In this document: piece by piece, positions 15,412 to 29,179 of the stretch
Layout: each line of letters starts with the position of its first letter
Numbering within the stretch: position 1 is the stretch's first letter
DNA from: Ideonella benzenivorans
GTDB taxonomy: Bacteria > Pseudomonadota > Gammaproteobacteria > Burkholderiales > Burkholderiaceae_C
Reading direction: 5' to 3'
DNA: 64,000 nt
Assembly (NCBI RefSeq): GCF_020387415.1
Contig: NZ_JAGWCB010000018.1
Span: 62,001-126,000, forward strand
Position numbers and translations under genes: made by a program
The notes under the pieces: model-generated
Databases searched by the model: none
Seen by the model: the letters and a program-made list of their open reading frames with translations, nothing else
What the model was told of the DNA's origin: nothing

Positions 15412-18222
15412 ATGACCGAAACCCGTTCCACCTGCCCCTACTGCGGCGTCGGCTGCGGCGTGCTGATCGAACACGATGGCCAGCGCATCACCGGTGTGCG
15501 CGGCGACCCGGACCACCCGGCCAACGCCGGCCGGCTGTGCACCAAAGGCGCCACCCTGCACCTGACCGCCGCCGAGAGCGTGCAGCAGCAGACCCGCCTG
15601 CTCGCGCCGATGCAACGCACCCGGCGCGGCGTCGCGCCGCACACCGTGGACTGGGACAGCGCGCTGGACGACGCCGCCGAGCGCCTGGCCGCCATCCACC
15701 AGCAGCATGGCGCCGACGCGATCGGCGTCTATGTCTCGGGCCAGTTGCTGACCGAGGACTACTACGTCTTCAACAAGCTGGTGAAGGGCCTGCTGGGCAC
15801 GAACCACATCGACACCAACTCGCGCCTGTGCATGTCCAGCGCGGTGGCCGGCTACAAAGCCACGCTGGGGGCCGACGCGCCGCCCTGCAGCTACGAGGAC
15901 TTCGCCCACGCCGACACGGTGTTCATCACCGGCAGCAACCTGGCCTGGGCCCACCCCATCCTGATGCGCCGGCTGGAGGACGCCCGCCGCGCCCGGCCGC
16001 AGCAGAAGTGGATCGTGGCCGACCCGCGCCGCACCGAGACGGCTGAGATGGCCGACCTGCACCTGGCCCTGAAGCCCGGCAGCGACGTGGCGCTCTACCA
16101 CGGCCTGCTTCACCTGCTGCTGGCGCAAGGCCTGACCGAGCCGGCCTACATCGCGGCCCACACCACCGGCTTCGAGGCCCTGGCCGAACGGGTACGCGCC
16201 TTCCCCCCGGCCGAGACGGCCCGCCTGACCGGCCTGGCCGAGGCCGATCTGCACACCGCCGCGCGCTGGTTCGGCGAGAGCCCCGCCACGCTGAGCCTGT
16301 ACTGCCAGGGCCTGAACCAGAGCAGCCACGGCACCGACAACAACGCCGCCCTGATCAACCTGCACCTGGCCACCGGCCAGATCGGCCGGCCCGGCGCGGG
16401 CCCCTTCAGCCTGACCGGCCAGCCCAATGCCATGGGCGGGCGCGAGGTGGGCGGCCTGGCCAACCTGCTGTCGGCCCACCGCGACCTGGCCAACCCCGCC
16501 CACCGGGCCGAGGTGGCGCAGCTCTGGGGCCTGCCCTCGGTGCCCGCCACCCCGGGCCGCACCGCCATCGAGATGTTCCAGGCCGCCGCCGACGGCGCGG
16601 TCAAGGCGCTGTGGATCGTCTGCACCAACCCGGCCCAGAGCCTGCCGGACCAAACCCTGGTGCGCCGCGCGCTGGAGCGGGCCGAGTTCGTCATCGTGCA
16701 GGAGGCCTTTGCCACCACCGTCACCTGCGCCTACGCCGACCTGCTGCTGCCTGCCACCACCTGGGGCGAGAAGGACGGCACCGTCACCAACAGCGAACGC
16801 CGCATCAGTCGGGTGCGCGCCGCCCTGCCGCCGGCCGGGGAGGCGCGCCACGACTGGGCCATCGCCGCCGACCTGGGCCGCCGCCTGGCCGCCCGCATCG
16901 CCCCGGCGCGCATCGCGCTGTTCCCCTACACCACGCCCGAATCGGTCTGGAACGAGCACCGCGACAGCACCCGCGGCCGCGACCTGGACATCACGGGCCT
17001 GAGCTATGCACGGCTGGAAGAGCAGGGCCCGCAGCAGTGGCCCTGCCCCGAAGGCGCCCGCGAAGGCCGCAGCCGGCTCTATGCCGATGGCGTCTACCCC
17101 ACCGCCGATGGCCGGGCCCGCTTTGCCGACGTGTCGCTGAGCCCGCTGGCCGAGGCCCCGGATGCCGCCTACCCCTTCAGCCTGCTGACCGGCCGCTTGC
17201 GCGACCAGTGGCACGGCATGAGCCGCACCGGCCTGCTGGGCCGGCTCTACGGCCACGAGGGTCTGCCCGCGATCGACCTGGCGCCGGCCGACATGGACCG
17301 CCTGGGCCTGCACGACGGCGACCTGGTGCGTGTGGCCTCTCGCCGCGGCACGCTGGTGCTGCCCGCCCGGGCCCGTGACGAGCTGCCAGCCGGCCAGGCC
17401 TTCATCCCCATGCACTGGGGTGAAGAGGTGCTGAGCGGCCACGACGACCAGGGCCGCACGCTGAACGGCGTGAACGCGCTGACCACCCCGGCCTTCTGCC
17501 CCAAGTCCAAGCAGCCCGAGCTCAAGCACGCGGCCGTGGCCATCGAGAAGGTGGTCCTGCCCTGGCGCCTGTCGGCCATGGCCTGGCTGCCGGCCGACCA
17601 GGCCCTGGCGGTGCGCGAACAGCTGCGCCCGCTGCTGAAGGCCTTTGGCTGGGCCAGCTTGCTGCCCTTCGGCCGCGAGCCCGATGCCCAGGGCCGCGTC
17701 GGCCTGGTGCTGCGCGCCGCGGCGACCGCACCGGTGGAGGCGGCCCTGCTGGCCACCGCGCGGCGGCTGCTGGCCCTGGAGGGCCCCGAGGTGCTGCGCT
17801 ACCGCGACGACGCCCAGGCGCAGGACCGCGCCCTGCGCGTGCAGCGCACGGCCGACGGCGCCACCCATCTGCAGGGCTTCTGGCTGGCCGGCGACGCCAG
17901 CGGCGAGGCCTGGCTACGCGCCCTGCTGGACAGCGACGAGGCCCTGCCCGGCCCGGCCCGGCTGCTGCTGGCCCCCGGCGGCCTGGCCCAGGCGCTGATG
18001 GGCGATGCTGCCACGCCGGCCAGCCCGCAGGTCTGCACCTGCTTCAACGTGCGCGAAGACACCATCCGCGCCACGCTGGGCGGCTGCGCCGGCTCGCCGG
18101 CGGAACGCCTGGCGGCCCTGATGGGCGCGCTGCGCTGCGGCACCAACTGCGGCTCCTGCCTGCCCACGCTGCGGCGCCTGACCAAGGAAGTCCCGGTGCG
18201 GCAGGTTCCCGCCGCGGCCTGA
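15412..18222 (+). CDS. nasA: assimilatory nitrate reductase, catalytic subunit
   Basis: A 936-residue cytoplasmic molybdopterin enzyme reducing nitrate to nitrite. The N-terminus binds a 4Fe-4S cluster (CPYCGVGC...LCTKG). SRLCMSSAVAGYKATLGAD contains the Cys expected to ligate molybdenum. A molybdopterin dinucleotide-binding domain follows (about 610-740, including GRLRDQWHGMSRT and the HWG segment). The C-terminus (about 873-925) is a BFD-like [2Fe-2S] domain with CTCFNV and CGTNCGSC, used to accept electrons from the flavoprotein. Length and order agree with other proteobacterial NasA proteins. The ATG at 15412 begins right at the cluster motif. Confidence 0.95.
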   Translation: MTETRSTCPYCGVGCGVLIEHDGQRITGVRGDPDHPANAGRLCTKGATLHLTAAESVQQQTRLLAPMQRTRRGVAPHTVDWDSALDDAAERLAAIHQQHGADAIGVYVSGQLLTEDYYVFNKLVKGLLGTNHIDTNSRLCMSSAVAGYKATLGADAPPCSYEDFAHADTVFITGSNLAWAHPILMRRLEDARRARPQQKWIVADPRRTETAEMADLHLALKPGSDVALYHGLLHLLLAQGLTEPAYIAAHTTGFEALAERVRAFPPAETARLTGLAEADLHTAARWFGESPATLSLYCQGLNQSSHGTDNNAALINLHLATGQIGRPGAGPFSLTGQPNAMGGREVGGLANLLSAHRDLANPAHRAEVAQLWGLPSVPATPGRTAIEMFQAAADGAVKALWIVCTNPAQSLPDQTLVRRALERAEFVIVQEAFATTVTCAYADLLLPATTWGEKDGTVTNSERRISRVRAALPPAGEARHDWAIAADLGRRLAARIAPARIALFPYTTPESVWNEHRDSTRGRDLDITGLSYARLEEQGPQQWPCPEGAREGRSRLYADGVYPTADGRARFADVSLSPLAEAPDAAYPFSLLTGRLRDQWHGMSRTGLLGRLYGHEGLPAIDLAPADMDRLGLHDGDLVRVASRRGTLVLPARARDELPAGQAFIPMHWGEEVLSGHDDQGRTLNGVNALTTPAFCPKSKQPELKHAAVAIEKVVLPWRLSAMAWLPADQALAVREQLRPLLKAFGWASLLPFGREPDAQGRVGLVLRAAATAPVEAALLATARRLLALEGPEVLRYRDDAQAQDRALRVQRTADGATHLQGFWLAGDASGEAWLRALLDSDEALPGPARLLLAPGGLAQALMGDAATPASPQVCTCFNVREDTIRATLGGCAGSPAERLAALMGALRCGTNCGSCLPTLRRLTKEVPVRQVPAAA

Positions 18223-18262
18223 GGCGAGAGAATAGGTCACCCTCACTTTCTCCCGTTCTGCC

Positions 18263-19198
18263 ATGAGCATCGCCCCCTACCTGCGAGAGATCGGCCGCGG
18301 CAAGGAAGGCGCCCGTTCGCTGAGCCGCGAACAGGCCTGCGACCTGATGAGCCAGCTGCTGGACGACCGGCTGACCGACCTGGAGAAGGGCGGCTTCGCG
18401 CTGGCCATGCGCATCAAGGGCGAGACCGCCGAGGAGCTGGCCGGCTTCATGGACGCGGTGCGGCCGCGCCTGCTGCCGCTGGCCGCGCCCAGCACCGCGG
18501 TGCTGCTGCCCAGCTACAACGGCGCGCGCAAGCTGCCCAACCTGACCCCGCTGCTGGCCCTGCTGCTGGCGCGCGACGGCGTGCCGGTGCTGGTGCACGG
18601 ACCGCTGACCGACCCGGGCCGCGTCACCAGCGCCCAGGTCTTCGAGGCCCTGGGCCTGCCGCCCGCGCTCAGCCCCGAAGCGGCCCAGGCCCAATGGGCG
18701 GCCGGCCAGCCAGTCTTCATGCCGCTGTCGGTGTTGCACCCGGCGCTGGACCGGCTGCTGGCCCTGCGCCGCGTGCTGGGCCTGCGCAACCCCGGCCACA
18801 CCCTGGCCAAGCTGCTGCCGGCGGTGCCCGGTGGCGTGCGGGTGGTCAACCACACCCATCCCGAGTACTCGGTCAGCCTGTCACAGTTCCTGGAACTGAC
18901 GAAGGCCGACGCGCTGCTGCTGCGCGGCACCGAGGGCGAGCCGGTGGCCGACGCCCGCCGCTGCCCGGCGCTGAAGGTCTTCGTGCAAGGCCAACTGAGC
19001 GAGGTGCTGTCGGTCGAGGCCCAGGGCGGCTCGCTGGCCGAGCTGCCCGACCTGCCCCACCTGGACCCAGCCGAGACCGCCACCGCCATCCGCGCCATGC
19101 TGGCCGGCCAGCGCCCGGTGCCTGCCCCCATCGACCGCCAGCGCCGCGTGCTGCTGGCCCTGCGCGACGCCGCCGTTGCCGCGGCCGACACCGACTGA
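18263..19198 (+). CDS. ybiB: YbiB/TrpD2-like protein
   Basis: A 311-residue member of the anthranilate phosphoribosyltransferase-like YbiB (TrpD2) family. The fold resembles TrpD: an N-terminal helical region (LSREQACDLMSQLLDDRLTDLEKGGFALAMRIKGET) and a central domain with the altered glycine-rich loop LPSYNGARKLPN in place of the TrpD PRPP motif. E. coli YbiB has been described as a nucleic-acid-binding protein without trp activity. It sits between nasA (40 bp) and cobA (20 bp) and is plainly part of the nitrate operon, a linkage that hints at a role in nitrate or siroheme metabolism that is not understood. Confidence 0.85.
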   Translation: MSIAPYLREIGRGKEGARSLSREQACDLMSQLLDDRLTDLEKGGFALAMRIKGETAEELAGFMDAVRPRLLPLAAPSTAVLLPSYNGARKLPNLTPLLALLLARDGVPVLVHGPLTDPGRVTSAQVFEALGLPPALSPEAAQAQWAAGQPVFMPLSVLHPALDRLLALRRVLGLRNPGHTLAKLLPAVPGGVRVVNHTHPEYSVSLSQFLELTKADALLLRGTEGEPVADARRCPALKVFVQGQLSEVLSVEAQGGSLAELPDLPHLDPAETATAIRAMLAGQRPVPAPIDRQRRVLLALRDAAVAAADTD

Positions 19199-19218
19199 CC
19201 TGCCCCCGGAGCACCGCC

Positions 19219-20007
19219 ATGGCCCCCGTCCTCCACCCCGTCCACCTTGTCGGCGCCGGCCCGGGCGACCCGGAGCTGCTGACCCTGAAGGCGCTGCGCG
19301 TGCTGCGGGCGGCCACCGTCATCCTGGTGGACGACCTGGTGGGCGAGCAGGTGCTGGCCAGCGCGCTGGATGGCCTGCAGCCGATGCCGCGCATCGTGCC
19401 GGTGGGCAAGCGCGGCGGCTGCGAATCCACGCCCCAGGCCTTCATCGAGAAGCTGCTGGTGCGCGAGGCCCTGGCCGGCGAGAAAGTGGTGCGGCTGAAG
19501 GGCGGCGACCCACTGGTCTTTGGCCGCGCGGGCGAGGAGATCGCTGCCCTGCGTGAGGCCTGCGTGCCGTTCGAGGTGGTCAACGGCATCACCGCCGGCC
19601 TGGCCGCCGTCAACGCGCTGGGCACCGGCTGGACCGACCGCCGCCACGCCCAGGGTGTGATGCTGGTCACCGGCCACCCGCAGACCGGCGGCGCCGGGCC
19701 GGACTGGGACGCCATCGGCGCGGCCGCCGCCAGCGGCCTGACGCTGGTCATCTACATGGGCGTGACCCAGGCCCCGCGCCTGGTGGACCAATTGCTGCCC
19801 CGGCTGGGCGCCGACTGGCCGGCCGCGGTGGTGCAGGCCGCCAGCACACCGGGCCAGCGCCAGGTGCTGGCCACGCTGGGCACGCTGGTCGAGACGATTG
19901 CGCGCGAACAGCTGGGCAGCCCGGCGGTGCTGGTGCTGGGCCGGGTGCTGGAGGCCTCGGCCCTGGCCGGGCTGGCCGCGCAGGCGCAGCGCCAGGCCAA
20001 CGCCTGA
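19219..20007 (+). CDS. cobA: uroporphyrinogen-III C-methyltransferase
   Basis: A 262-residue SUMT that adds two methyl groups from SAM to uroporphyrinogen III to give precorrin-2, the route to siroheme. Motifs: VHLVGAGPGDPELLTLKA at the N-terminus, VGKRGG, VVRLKGGDPLVFGRAGEE and VVNGITAGLAAVNALG. It is only the methyltransferase module; the dehydrogenase/ferrochelatase part of CysG is absent and must be elsewhere. Siroheme is the cofactor of nitrite reductase, so its place as last gene of the nitrate operon makes sense even though that reductase is not encoded in the window. Confidence 0.93.
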   Translation: MAPVLHPVHLVGAGPGDPELLTLKALRVLRAATVILVDDLVGEQVLASALDGLQPMPRIVPVGKRGGCESTPQAFIEKLLVREALAGEKVVRLKGGDPLVFGRAGEEIAALREACVPFEVVNGITAGLAAVNALGTGWTDRRHAQGVMLVTGHPQTGGAGPDWDAIGAAAASGLTLVIYMGVTQAPRLVDQLLPRLGADWPAAVVQAASTPGQRQVLATLGTLVETIAREQLGSPAVLVLGRVLEASALAGLAAQAQRQANA

Positions 20008-20043
20008 GCGCCCGCCCGTCGGCGCGGGGTGCGGCTCATCCCG

Positions 20044-20075
20044 CGCCAGCGCCACTTGGTCGCAGGGCGCTGGCG
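20044..20075 (+). terminator. strong hairpin after cobA, no T-tract
   Basis: CGCCAGCGCC (20044-20053) pairs perfectly with GGCGCTGGCG (20066-20075). It lies just after the end of the nitrate operon; the lack of a T-run makes it a possible factor-dependent or stabilising 3' structure. Confidence 0.45.
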
Positions 20076-20141
20076 ACCCGGCCGCCCACCGGCGACAGTC
20101 TCTCCAACGGCCCCGCCACGAGGGCTTCTGGAGAAACCACC

Positions 20142-20339
20142 ATGACCCCCGTTCCGACCCCGTCCTTCCTGCAACGCGCCAGCGCCCTGGGCCTGGCCGC
20201 CCTGGTCACGTTGAGCGTGCTGCACAGCCTGGGCGGCATCGCCGACCGGCAGGTCGATGACGCCGTGCTGGCGCTGCGGGCGCAGAGCTGCTCATCGGTC
20301 GCACAGACCGCGGCGCCCCACCCCGCCCGGGCCGTGTGA
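20142..20339 (+). CDS. small single-membrane-segment protein, hypothetical
   Basis: A 65-residue open frame with a convincing ribosome-binding site (TGGAGAAACC before the ATG). Residues 9-32 form one hydrophobic segment (LQRASALGLAALVTLSVLHSLGGIA), either a membrane anchor or an uncleaved signal, followed by a short polar tail with a single Cys. I recognise no family. It lies alone between the nitrate operon and the convergent tpsB gene (3 bp apart). Confidence 0.5.
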   Translation: MTPVPTPSFLQRASALGLAALVTLSVLHSLGGIADRQVDDAVLALRAQSCSSVAQTAAPHPARAV

Positions 20340-20342
20340 AGC

Positions 20343-22043
20343 TCAGAATTGCCAGGCCAGGCGTGCCCAGACCCGCGGGTGCCGCTCGGGCGTGATGGTC
20401 ACCGACTCATGGTCAAGCGCCCAGGCGGCGTCGACACTGACGCTCCAGGGCCCTTCGGCCCAGCGCCCCCCCAGACCGGCGCCGGCCAGACGACGTCGGT
20501 TGTCGACGCCAGCCTCCCAGGCGTGGCTGTTGATCTGCACCATCCCGGCGTCGGCAAACGCCACGGCCTGCCAACCCGACGCCCATTGCCACGCGAGTTC
20601 GGCCGTGCCAAGCCAACCCCGGTCGCCAGAGGCTTCGCCTTCGGGATAGGCCCGCACGCCCTGGGCCCCCCCCAGGGTCATCTTCTCGGCAGAGGGCAGG
20701 TTGTTGTCTGCCGTCTGGGCGCGGGCGCTGAGCATCAAGGTCCAGGCCGGCGCCAGGGCCTGCCAGCGCTGAGCATCCAGGCCCAACTTGGCAAAGCCGG
20801 CGTCCGTGCGGGCCCCCTGCGCGTCCAGCGCCCGGCTGGTGGCGTCCAGCCGCACATCGCCCACCTGGGCGGACAGGCTGGCGCGGCTGCTGGCGGACTG
20901 GCCCAACCAACCGTCCTGCCATTGCGCCTGCAGACTGAAGGTGGGGGTGAAGATGTGCTGCTCGGTGCGGGTGCCCACACTGTGGATGCGGTCGATCAGG
21001 TGCTTGTTGTCCAACTGAGCGGAAGCGTAGACGGTGGCCTCGCGACCGCGCACCAGGGGCTGACGCCAGTACACGCTGACCGTGCTGGCCTGGCCATCGG
21101 CATCCAGCACCTCGAACGCCTTGCCCAGTTGGTAGTCCATGGCGGTCACAGCCACGCCGACGCGGCCGCCCTCCCGCCCCACGGGCAGTTGATAACCCGC
21201 CATCAGGGCGTGCTGGGCGTTCTCGGACACCTGGGCCCGCAGGCTGAGCTGATCCCCCACGCCCAGCGGGTTGTTCCAGGCCAGGCGAGCACCCGCGCGC
21301 ACCGCCCCGGTGCTGTCGCTGCCTTGGTTGTCCAGGTCCAGCCCGCCCGTCCAGGTGGTGTCGGAGGCCACATCCACCAGCAGTTCCGAACTGCCCACCG
21401 TTTGCCCTGGCCGCAAGGTGGCGGACACCTTCACCCCCGGCAGATCACGCAAGGCCATCAGCACCGACTCCAGCTGATCCGACCGCAGCACATCGCCTGC
21501 CTGCAGGGATGTCAGCGGCAGCAGCGCATCACCGCCCAGGTCCGCACCGCCTTCGCGCGTCACCCGGTCCAGTCGGCCCTCGACGACGGCGATCTCCACT
21601 GCGTCGCCACTGACCTTCTGCGCCGGCAAATAGGCGCGCGCCACCAGGTAGCCGGCCTGCCGATAGTGTTGGGTGATGCGAGCCGCCAACGCCTGAAGCC
21701 CCGCCAGGCTCAGCGGACGCCCCCGTCCATCGGCCAGCAACGCCTGCAGCTCGGCCTGCGGGAACACCGTGACGCCAGAGAGGCGGAACTGGTGAACCGT
21801 GACCTGAGGGCCACCCTCGGCGACAGGTGTCAACGCGGGCTCGTCGATGGTCAGCGCGCCGCTGGGCGCCGCAGGCATCTGCCTCGGCACGGTCTGCAAA
21901 TCTTTCAGCAGCTGGCCCGCGTCGGGGCTGGCCGCCAGGGCCGAACCGGTGGACAAGGCCAGCGCCGACAGGCTCAGCACGGACAAGGTCAGGGGATGTC
22001 GCATGGAAGCGTTCTTCATGGGGAAGGGGAAATGTCCGTTCAT
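20343..22043 (-). CDS. two-partner secretion outer-membrane transporter (TpsB, ShlB/FhaC/HMW1B family)
   Basis: A 566-residue outer-membrane pore that exports the adhesin encoded just upstream. A signal peptide (core LTLSVLSLSALALSTGSALA) is followed by a POTRA domain (VTVHQFRLSGVTVFPQAEL, about 80-160), a second POTRA-like region with the hemolysin-activator motif SSELLVDV, and a C-terminal 16-strand barrel ending in the terminal aromatic signature RLAWQF. The start could be ATG 22043, 22019 or 22004; none has a strong ribosome-binding site, so translational coupling to tpsA (stop at 22049) is likely. Confidence 0.9.
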   Translation of the reverse strand: MNGHFPFPMKNASMRHPLTLSVLSLSALALSTGSALAASPDAGQLLKDLQTVPRQMPAAPSGALTIDEPALTPVAEGGPQVTVHQFRLSGVTVFPQAELQALLADGRGRPLSLAGLQALAARITQHYRQAGYLVARAYLPAQKVSGDAVEIAVVEGRLDRVTREGGADLGGDALLPLTSLQAGDVLRSDQLESVLMALRDLPGVKVSATLRPGQTVGSSELLVDVASDTTWTGGLDLDNQGSDSTGAVRAGARLAWNNPLGVGDQLSLRAQVSENAQHALMAGYQLPVGREGGRVGVAVTAMDYQLGKAFEVLDADGQASTVSVYWRQPLVRGREATVYASAQLDNKHLIDRIHSVGTRTEQHIFTPTFSLQAQWQDGWLGQSASSRASLSAQVGDVRLDATSRALDAQGARTDAGFAKLGLDAQRWQALAPAWTLMLSARAQTADNNLPSAEKMTLGGAQGVRAYPEGEASGDRGWLGTAELAWQWASGWQAVAFADAGMVQINSHAWEAGVDNRRRLAGAGLGGRWAEGPWSVSVDAAWALDHESVTITPERHPRVWARLAWQF

Positions 22044-22048
22044 GTGTC

Positions 22049-26881
<4,833 letters not shown>

Positions 26882-27058
26882 CGCAGAAGACGTCGGGCGA
26901 CCTGATGCAGCCGTCGGTGGGTGAATGTGGGTGACATGACGTTATCGGTACCTCGCGGACACAATGGAGCAAATTGGACCGGGAGCCACGGCCATTTCCG
27001 CCCGGCGCGCTAAGCTTGCGTCCCCGAGCTTTTCGCTTGCCGCCCCCGACCTGACCCG
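26882..27058. promoter_or_regulatory. divergent intergenic region between tpsA and the two-component operon
   Basis: A 177-bp spacer that must hold both promoters. I could not identify confident -35/-10 pairs on either strand; it is more AT-rich than its surroundings around 26935-26990. Confidence 0.35.
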
Positions 27059-27757
27059 ATGCGCCTGCTGCTGGTGGAAGACGACCGCATGATCGGCGAG
27101 GCCTTGCGCGCCGCGCTGCGCCCCGAGGGCTTTGCCGTCGACTGGGTGCGCGACCTGGCCGCTGCCCGCGCCGCGCTGGGCAGCGAACGCTTCGACCTGG
27201 TGCTGCTGGACCTGGGCCTGCCGCCCGGCGGGCCGGGTGCCGCCACGGCGCCGGAAGCCGACGGTCTGAGCCTCTTGCGCGAGCTGCGCCAGCGCAGCGA
27301 CACCACGCCGGTCATCGTGCTGACCGCCCGCGACGGCCCGGGCGACCGGGTGCGCGGCCTGGACACCGGGGCCGACGACTACCTGGTCAAGCCCTTCGAG
27401 TTCGACGAACTGACCGCCCGCATCCGCGCCGTGCTGCGCCGCCAGGGCGGCCATGCCCAGCCGGTGCTGCGCCACGGCGCCATCACGCTGGACCCGGCCA
27501 CCCGCCAGGTCCAGGTCGGCAGCGAGCCGGTGCTGCTGTCGGCGCGCGAGTTCGCGGTGCTCGAAGCCCTGATGCAACGCCCCGGCGCCCTGCTCTCGCG
27601 GGCGCAGCTGGAGGACAAGCTCTACGGCTGGGGCGAGGAGATCGAGAGCAACGCCGTCTCGGTCTATGTGCACCAGCTGCGCCGCAAGCTGGGGGCCGAG
27701 CGCATCGGCACCGTGCGCGGGGTGGGCTACTTCCTGACCCCGGTGGACGCCGCATGA
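27059..27757 (+). CDS. OmpR/PhoB-family response regulator (QseB/TctD-like)
   Basis: A 232-residue DNA-binding response regulator. The receiver has the acidic pair EDD (residues 8-10), the phospho-acceptor Asp in LVLLDLGLPPG (Asp52), the conserved Thr in VIVLTARD and Lys in YLVKPF. The C-terminal winged helix (about 135-228) shows the OmpR pattern with LSAREFAVLEALM and VSVYVHQLRRKLG. The loop after LGLPP carries an insertion of about 10 residues (GGPGAATAPEA) not seen in QseB. It is followed by its kinase with a 4-bp overlap. Confidence 0.93.
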   Translation: MRLLLVEDDRMIGEALRAALRPEGFAVDWVRDLAAARAALGSERFDLVLLDLGLPPGGPGAATAPEADGLSLLRELRQRSDTTPVIVLTARDGPGDRVRGLDTGADDYLVKPFEFDELTARIRAVLRRQGGHAQPVLRHGAITLDPATRQVQVGSEPVLLSAREFAVLEALMQRPGALLSRAQLEDKLYGWGEEIESNAVSVYVHQLRRKLGAERIGTVRGVGYFLTPVDAA

Positions 27758-29082
27758 GGCTCTGGCGCTCGCTGCGCTGGCGGCTGCTGCTGTCGCTGCT
27801 GGCGGTGCTGGCCGCCGCCGCCGCGGTGGTGGCCGGGCTGACCTACCGCTCGGTGCTGGCCGACACCGAGGCCTTGTTCGACTACCAGCTGCAGCAGATG
27901 GCGCTGTCACTGCGCGACCAGGGTGCCATCGCGCCCGACCAGGCCCGCGCGCTGGCCGACCAGCGGCTGGACTTTGTCGTGCAGGTCTGGAGCGAGGACG
28001 GCCTCAGCATCTATGCCTCGCAGCTGCCGCAGGCCCTGCCCGAGAAGGCGGTGCTGGGCCTGGCTGACATCGCGGTCGGCGGCGAGGTCTGGCGCAGCTT
28101 CGCGGTGGCCTCGGCCGGCCGGGTGATCCAGGTGGCCCAGCCCGAGCGCATCCGCCGCGGCCGGGCGGCCCAGGCCGCGCTGCGCAGCGTCGCGCCCCTG
28201 GCCTGGCTGGCCCTGCCGCTGGTGGCCCTGCTGTGGTGGCTGGTGGACCTGCTGACCGCCCCGCTGCAGCGCCTGGCACGCGACGTGGGCCGGCGCGACG
28301 CCACCGCCCTGTCGCCCCTGCCCGAGGCCGAGCTGCCCGACGAGGTGCGGCCCCTGGTGGCCGCGCTCAACGCCCTGCTGGCCCGGCTGGGCGGCAGCCT
28401 GGCCACCCAACGCGCCTTCGTGGCCGATGCGGCGCACGAGCTGCGCTCGCCGCTGACCGCGCTGAAGCTGCAGCTGCGCGCGCTGAAGGACGCCTCTGCC
28501 GAAGCCGAGCGCGGCGCGGCCATCCAGGCCCTGGGCGAAGGGATCGAGCGCGCCGCGCGCCTGGTCGAGCAGTTGCTGGCCCTGGCCCGCAACGAACCCG
28601 GCAGCCCGCCGCCGGAGCCGCAGGCGCTGGACCTGGCCGAACTGGCTGGCGAGGCCCTGGCCGACCTCTGGCCCCAGGCCCAGGCCCGCCACGCCAGCCT
28701 GGCGCTGGAGGCCGAGCAGCCGGTGCCGATGCGCGGCGACCGCGCCGCCCTGTCGGCGCTGGTGCGCAACCTGGCTGACAACGCCCTGCGCTACGGCCGC
28801 GACGGCGGCCAGGTGCGGCTGCAGGTGAGCGCCGAGGCCAACGGCCCATGCCTGACGGTGGACGACGACGGCCCCGGCATCCCGCCGGCCGAGCGCGAAC
28901 GGGTCTTCGACCGCTTCTGGCGCCGCGACACCGGCCGCGCCGACGGCTCCGGCCTGGGCCTGGCCATCGCCCAGGCGGTGGCCCAGCGGCATGGCGGGCG
29001 GATCACGCTGGCCGATTCGCCGCTGGGGGGCTTGCGGGTGCAGGTGCGCTTTGCGGCCACCCCGGGGCCGGCCGCGCCCTAA
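27754..29082 (+). CDS. sensor histidine kinase (QseC/TctE-like)
   Basis: A 442-residue inner-membrane kinase: TM1 (about 10-30), a periplasmic 2CSK_N-like sensor (about 31-145), TM2 (about 150-170), a HAMP-like linker, dimerisation domain with phospho-acceptor AHELRSPLTALK (His about 229), and an ATPase domain with N box NLADNALRYG, G1 DDDGPGIP, F box FDRFWR and G2 GSGLGLAI. It overlaps the regulator gene by 4 bp (ATGA) and precedes an HtrA protease by 97 bp, suggesting the pair senses envelope stress; the signal itself is unknown. Confidence 0.93.
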   Translation: MRLWRSLRWRLLLSLLAVLAAAAAVVAGLTYRSVLADTEALFDYQLQQMALSLRDQGAIAPDQARALADQRLDFVVQVWSEDGLSIYASQLPQALPEKAVLGLADIAVGGEVWRSFAVASAGRVIQVAQPERIRRGRAAQAALRSVAPLAWLALPLVALLWWLVDLLTAPLQRLARDVGRRDATALSPLPEAELPDEVRPLVAALNALLARLGGSLATQRAFVADAAHELRSPLTALKLQLRALKDASAEAERGAAIQALGEGIERAARLVEQLLALARNEPGSPPPEPQALDLAELAGEALADLWPQAQARHASLALEAEQPVPMRGDRAALSALVRNLADNALRYGRDGGQVRLQVSAEANGPCLTVDDDGPGIPPAERERVFDRFWRRDTGRADGSGLGLAIAQAVAQRHGGRITLADSPLGGLRVQVRFAATPGPAAP

Positions 29083-29179
29083 CCTTCGCTTCATCTTCGC
29101 CTCACGAAGGCCTCATCGCCCTTGTCCACCATGCAGGCAAGCGGTTCTGCCGCGCCCATCCACGACAAGGAGTTCTGCG

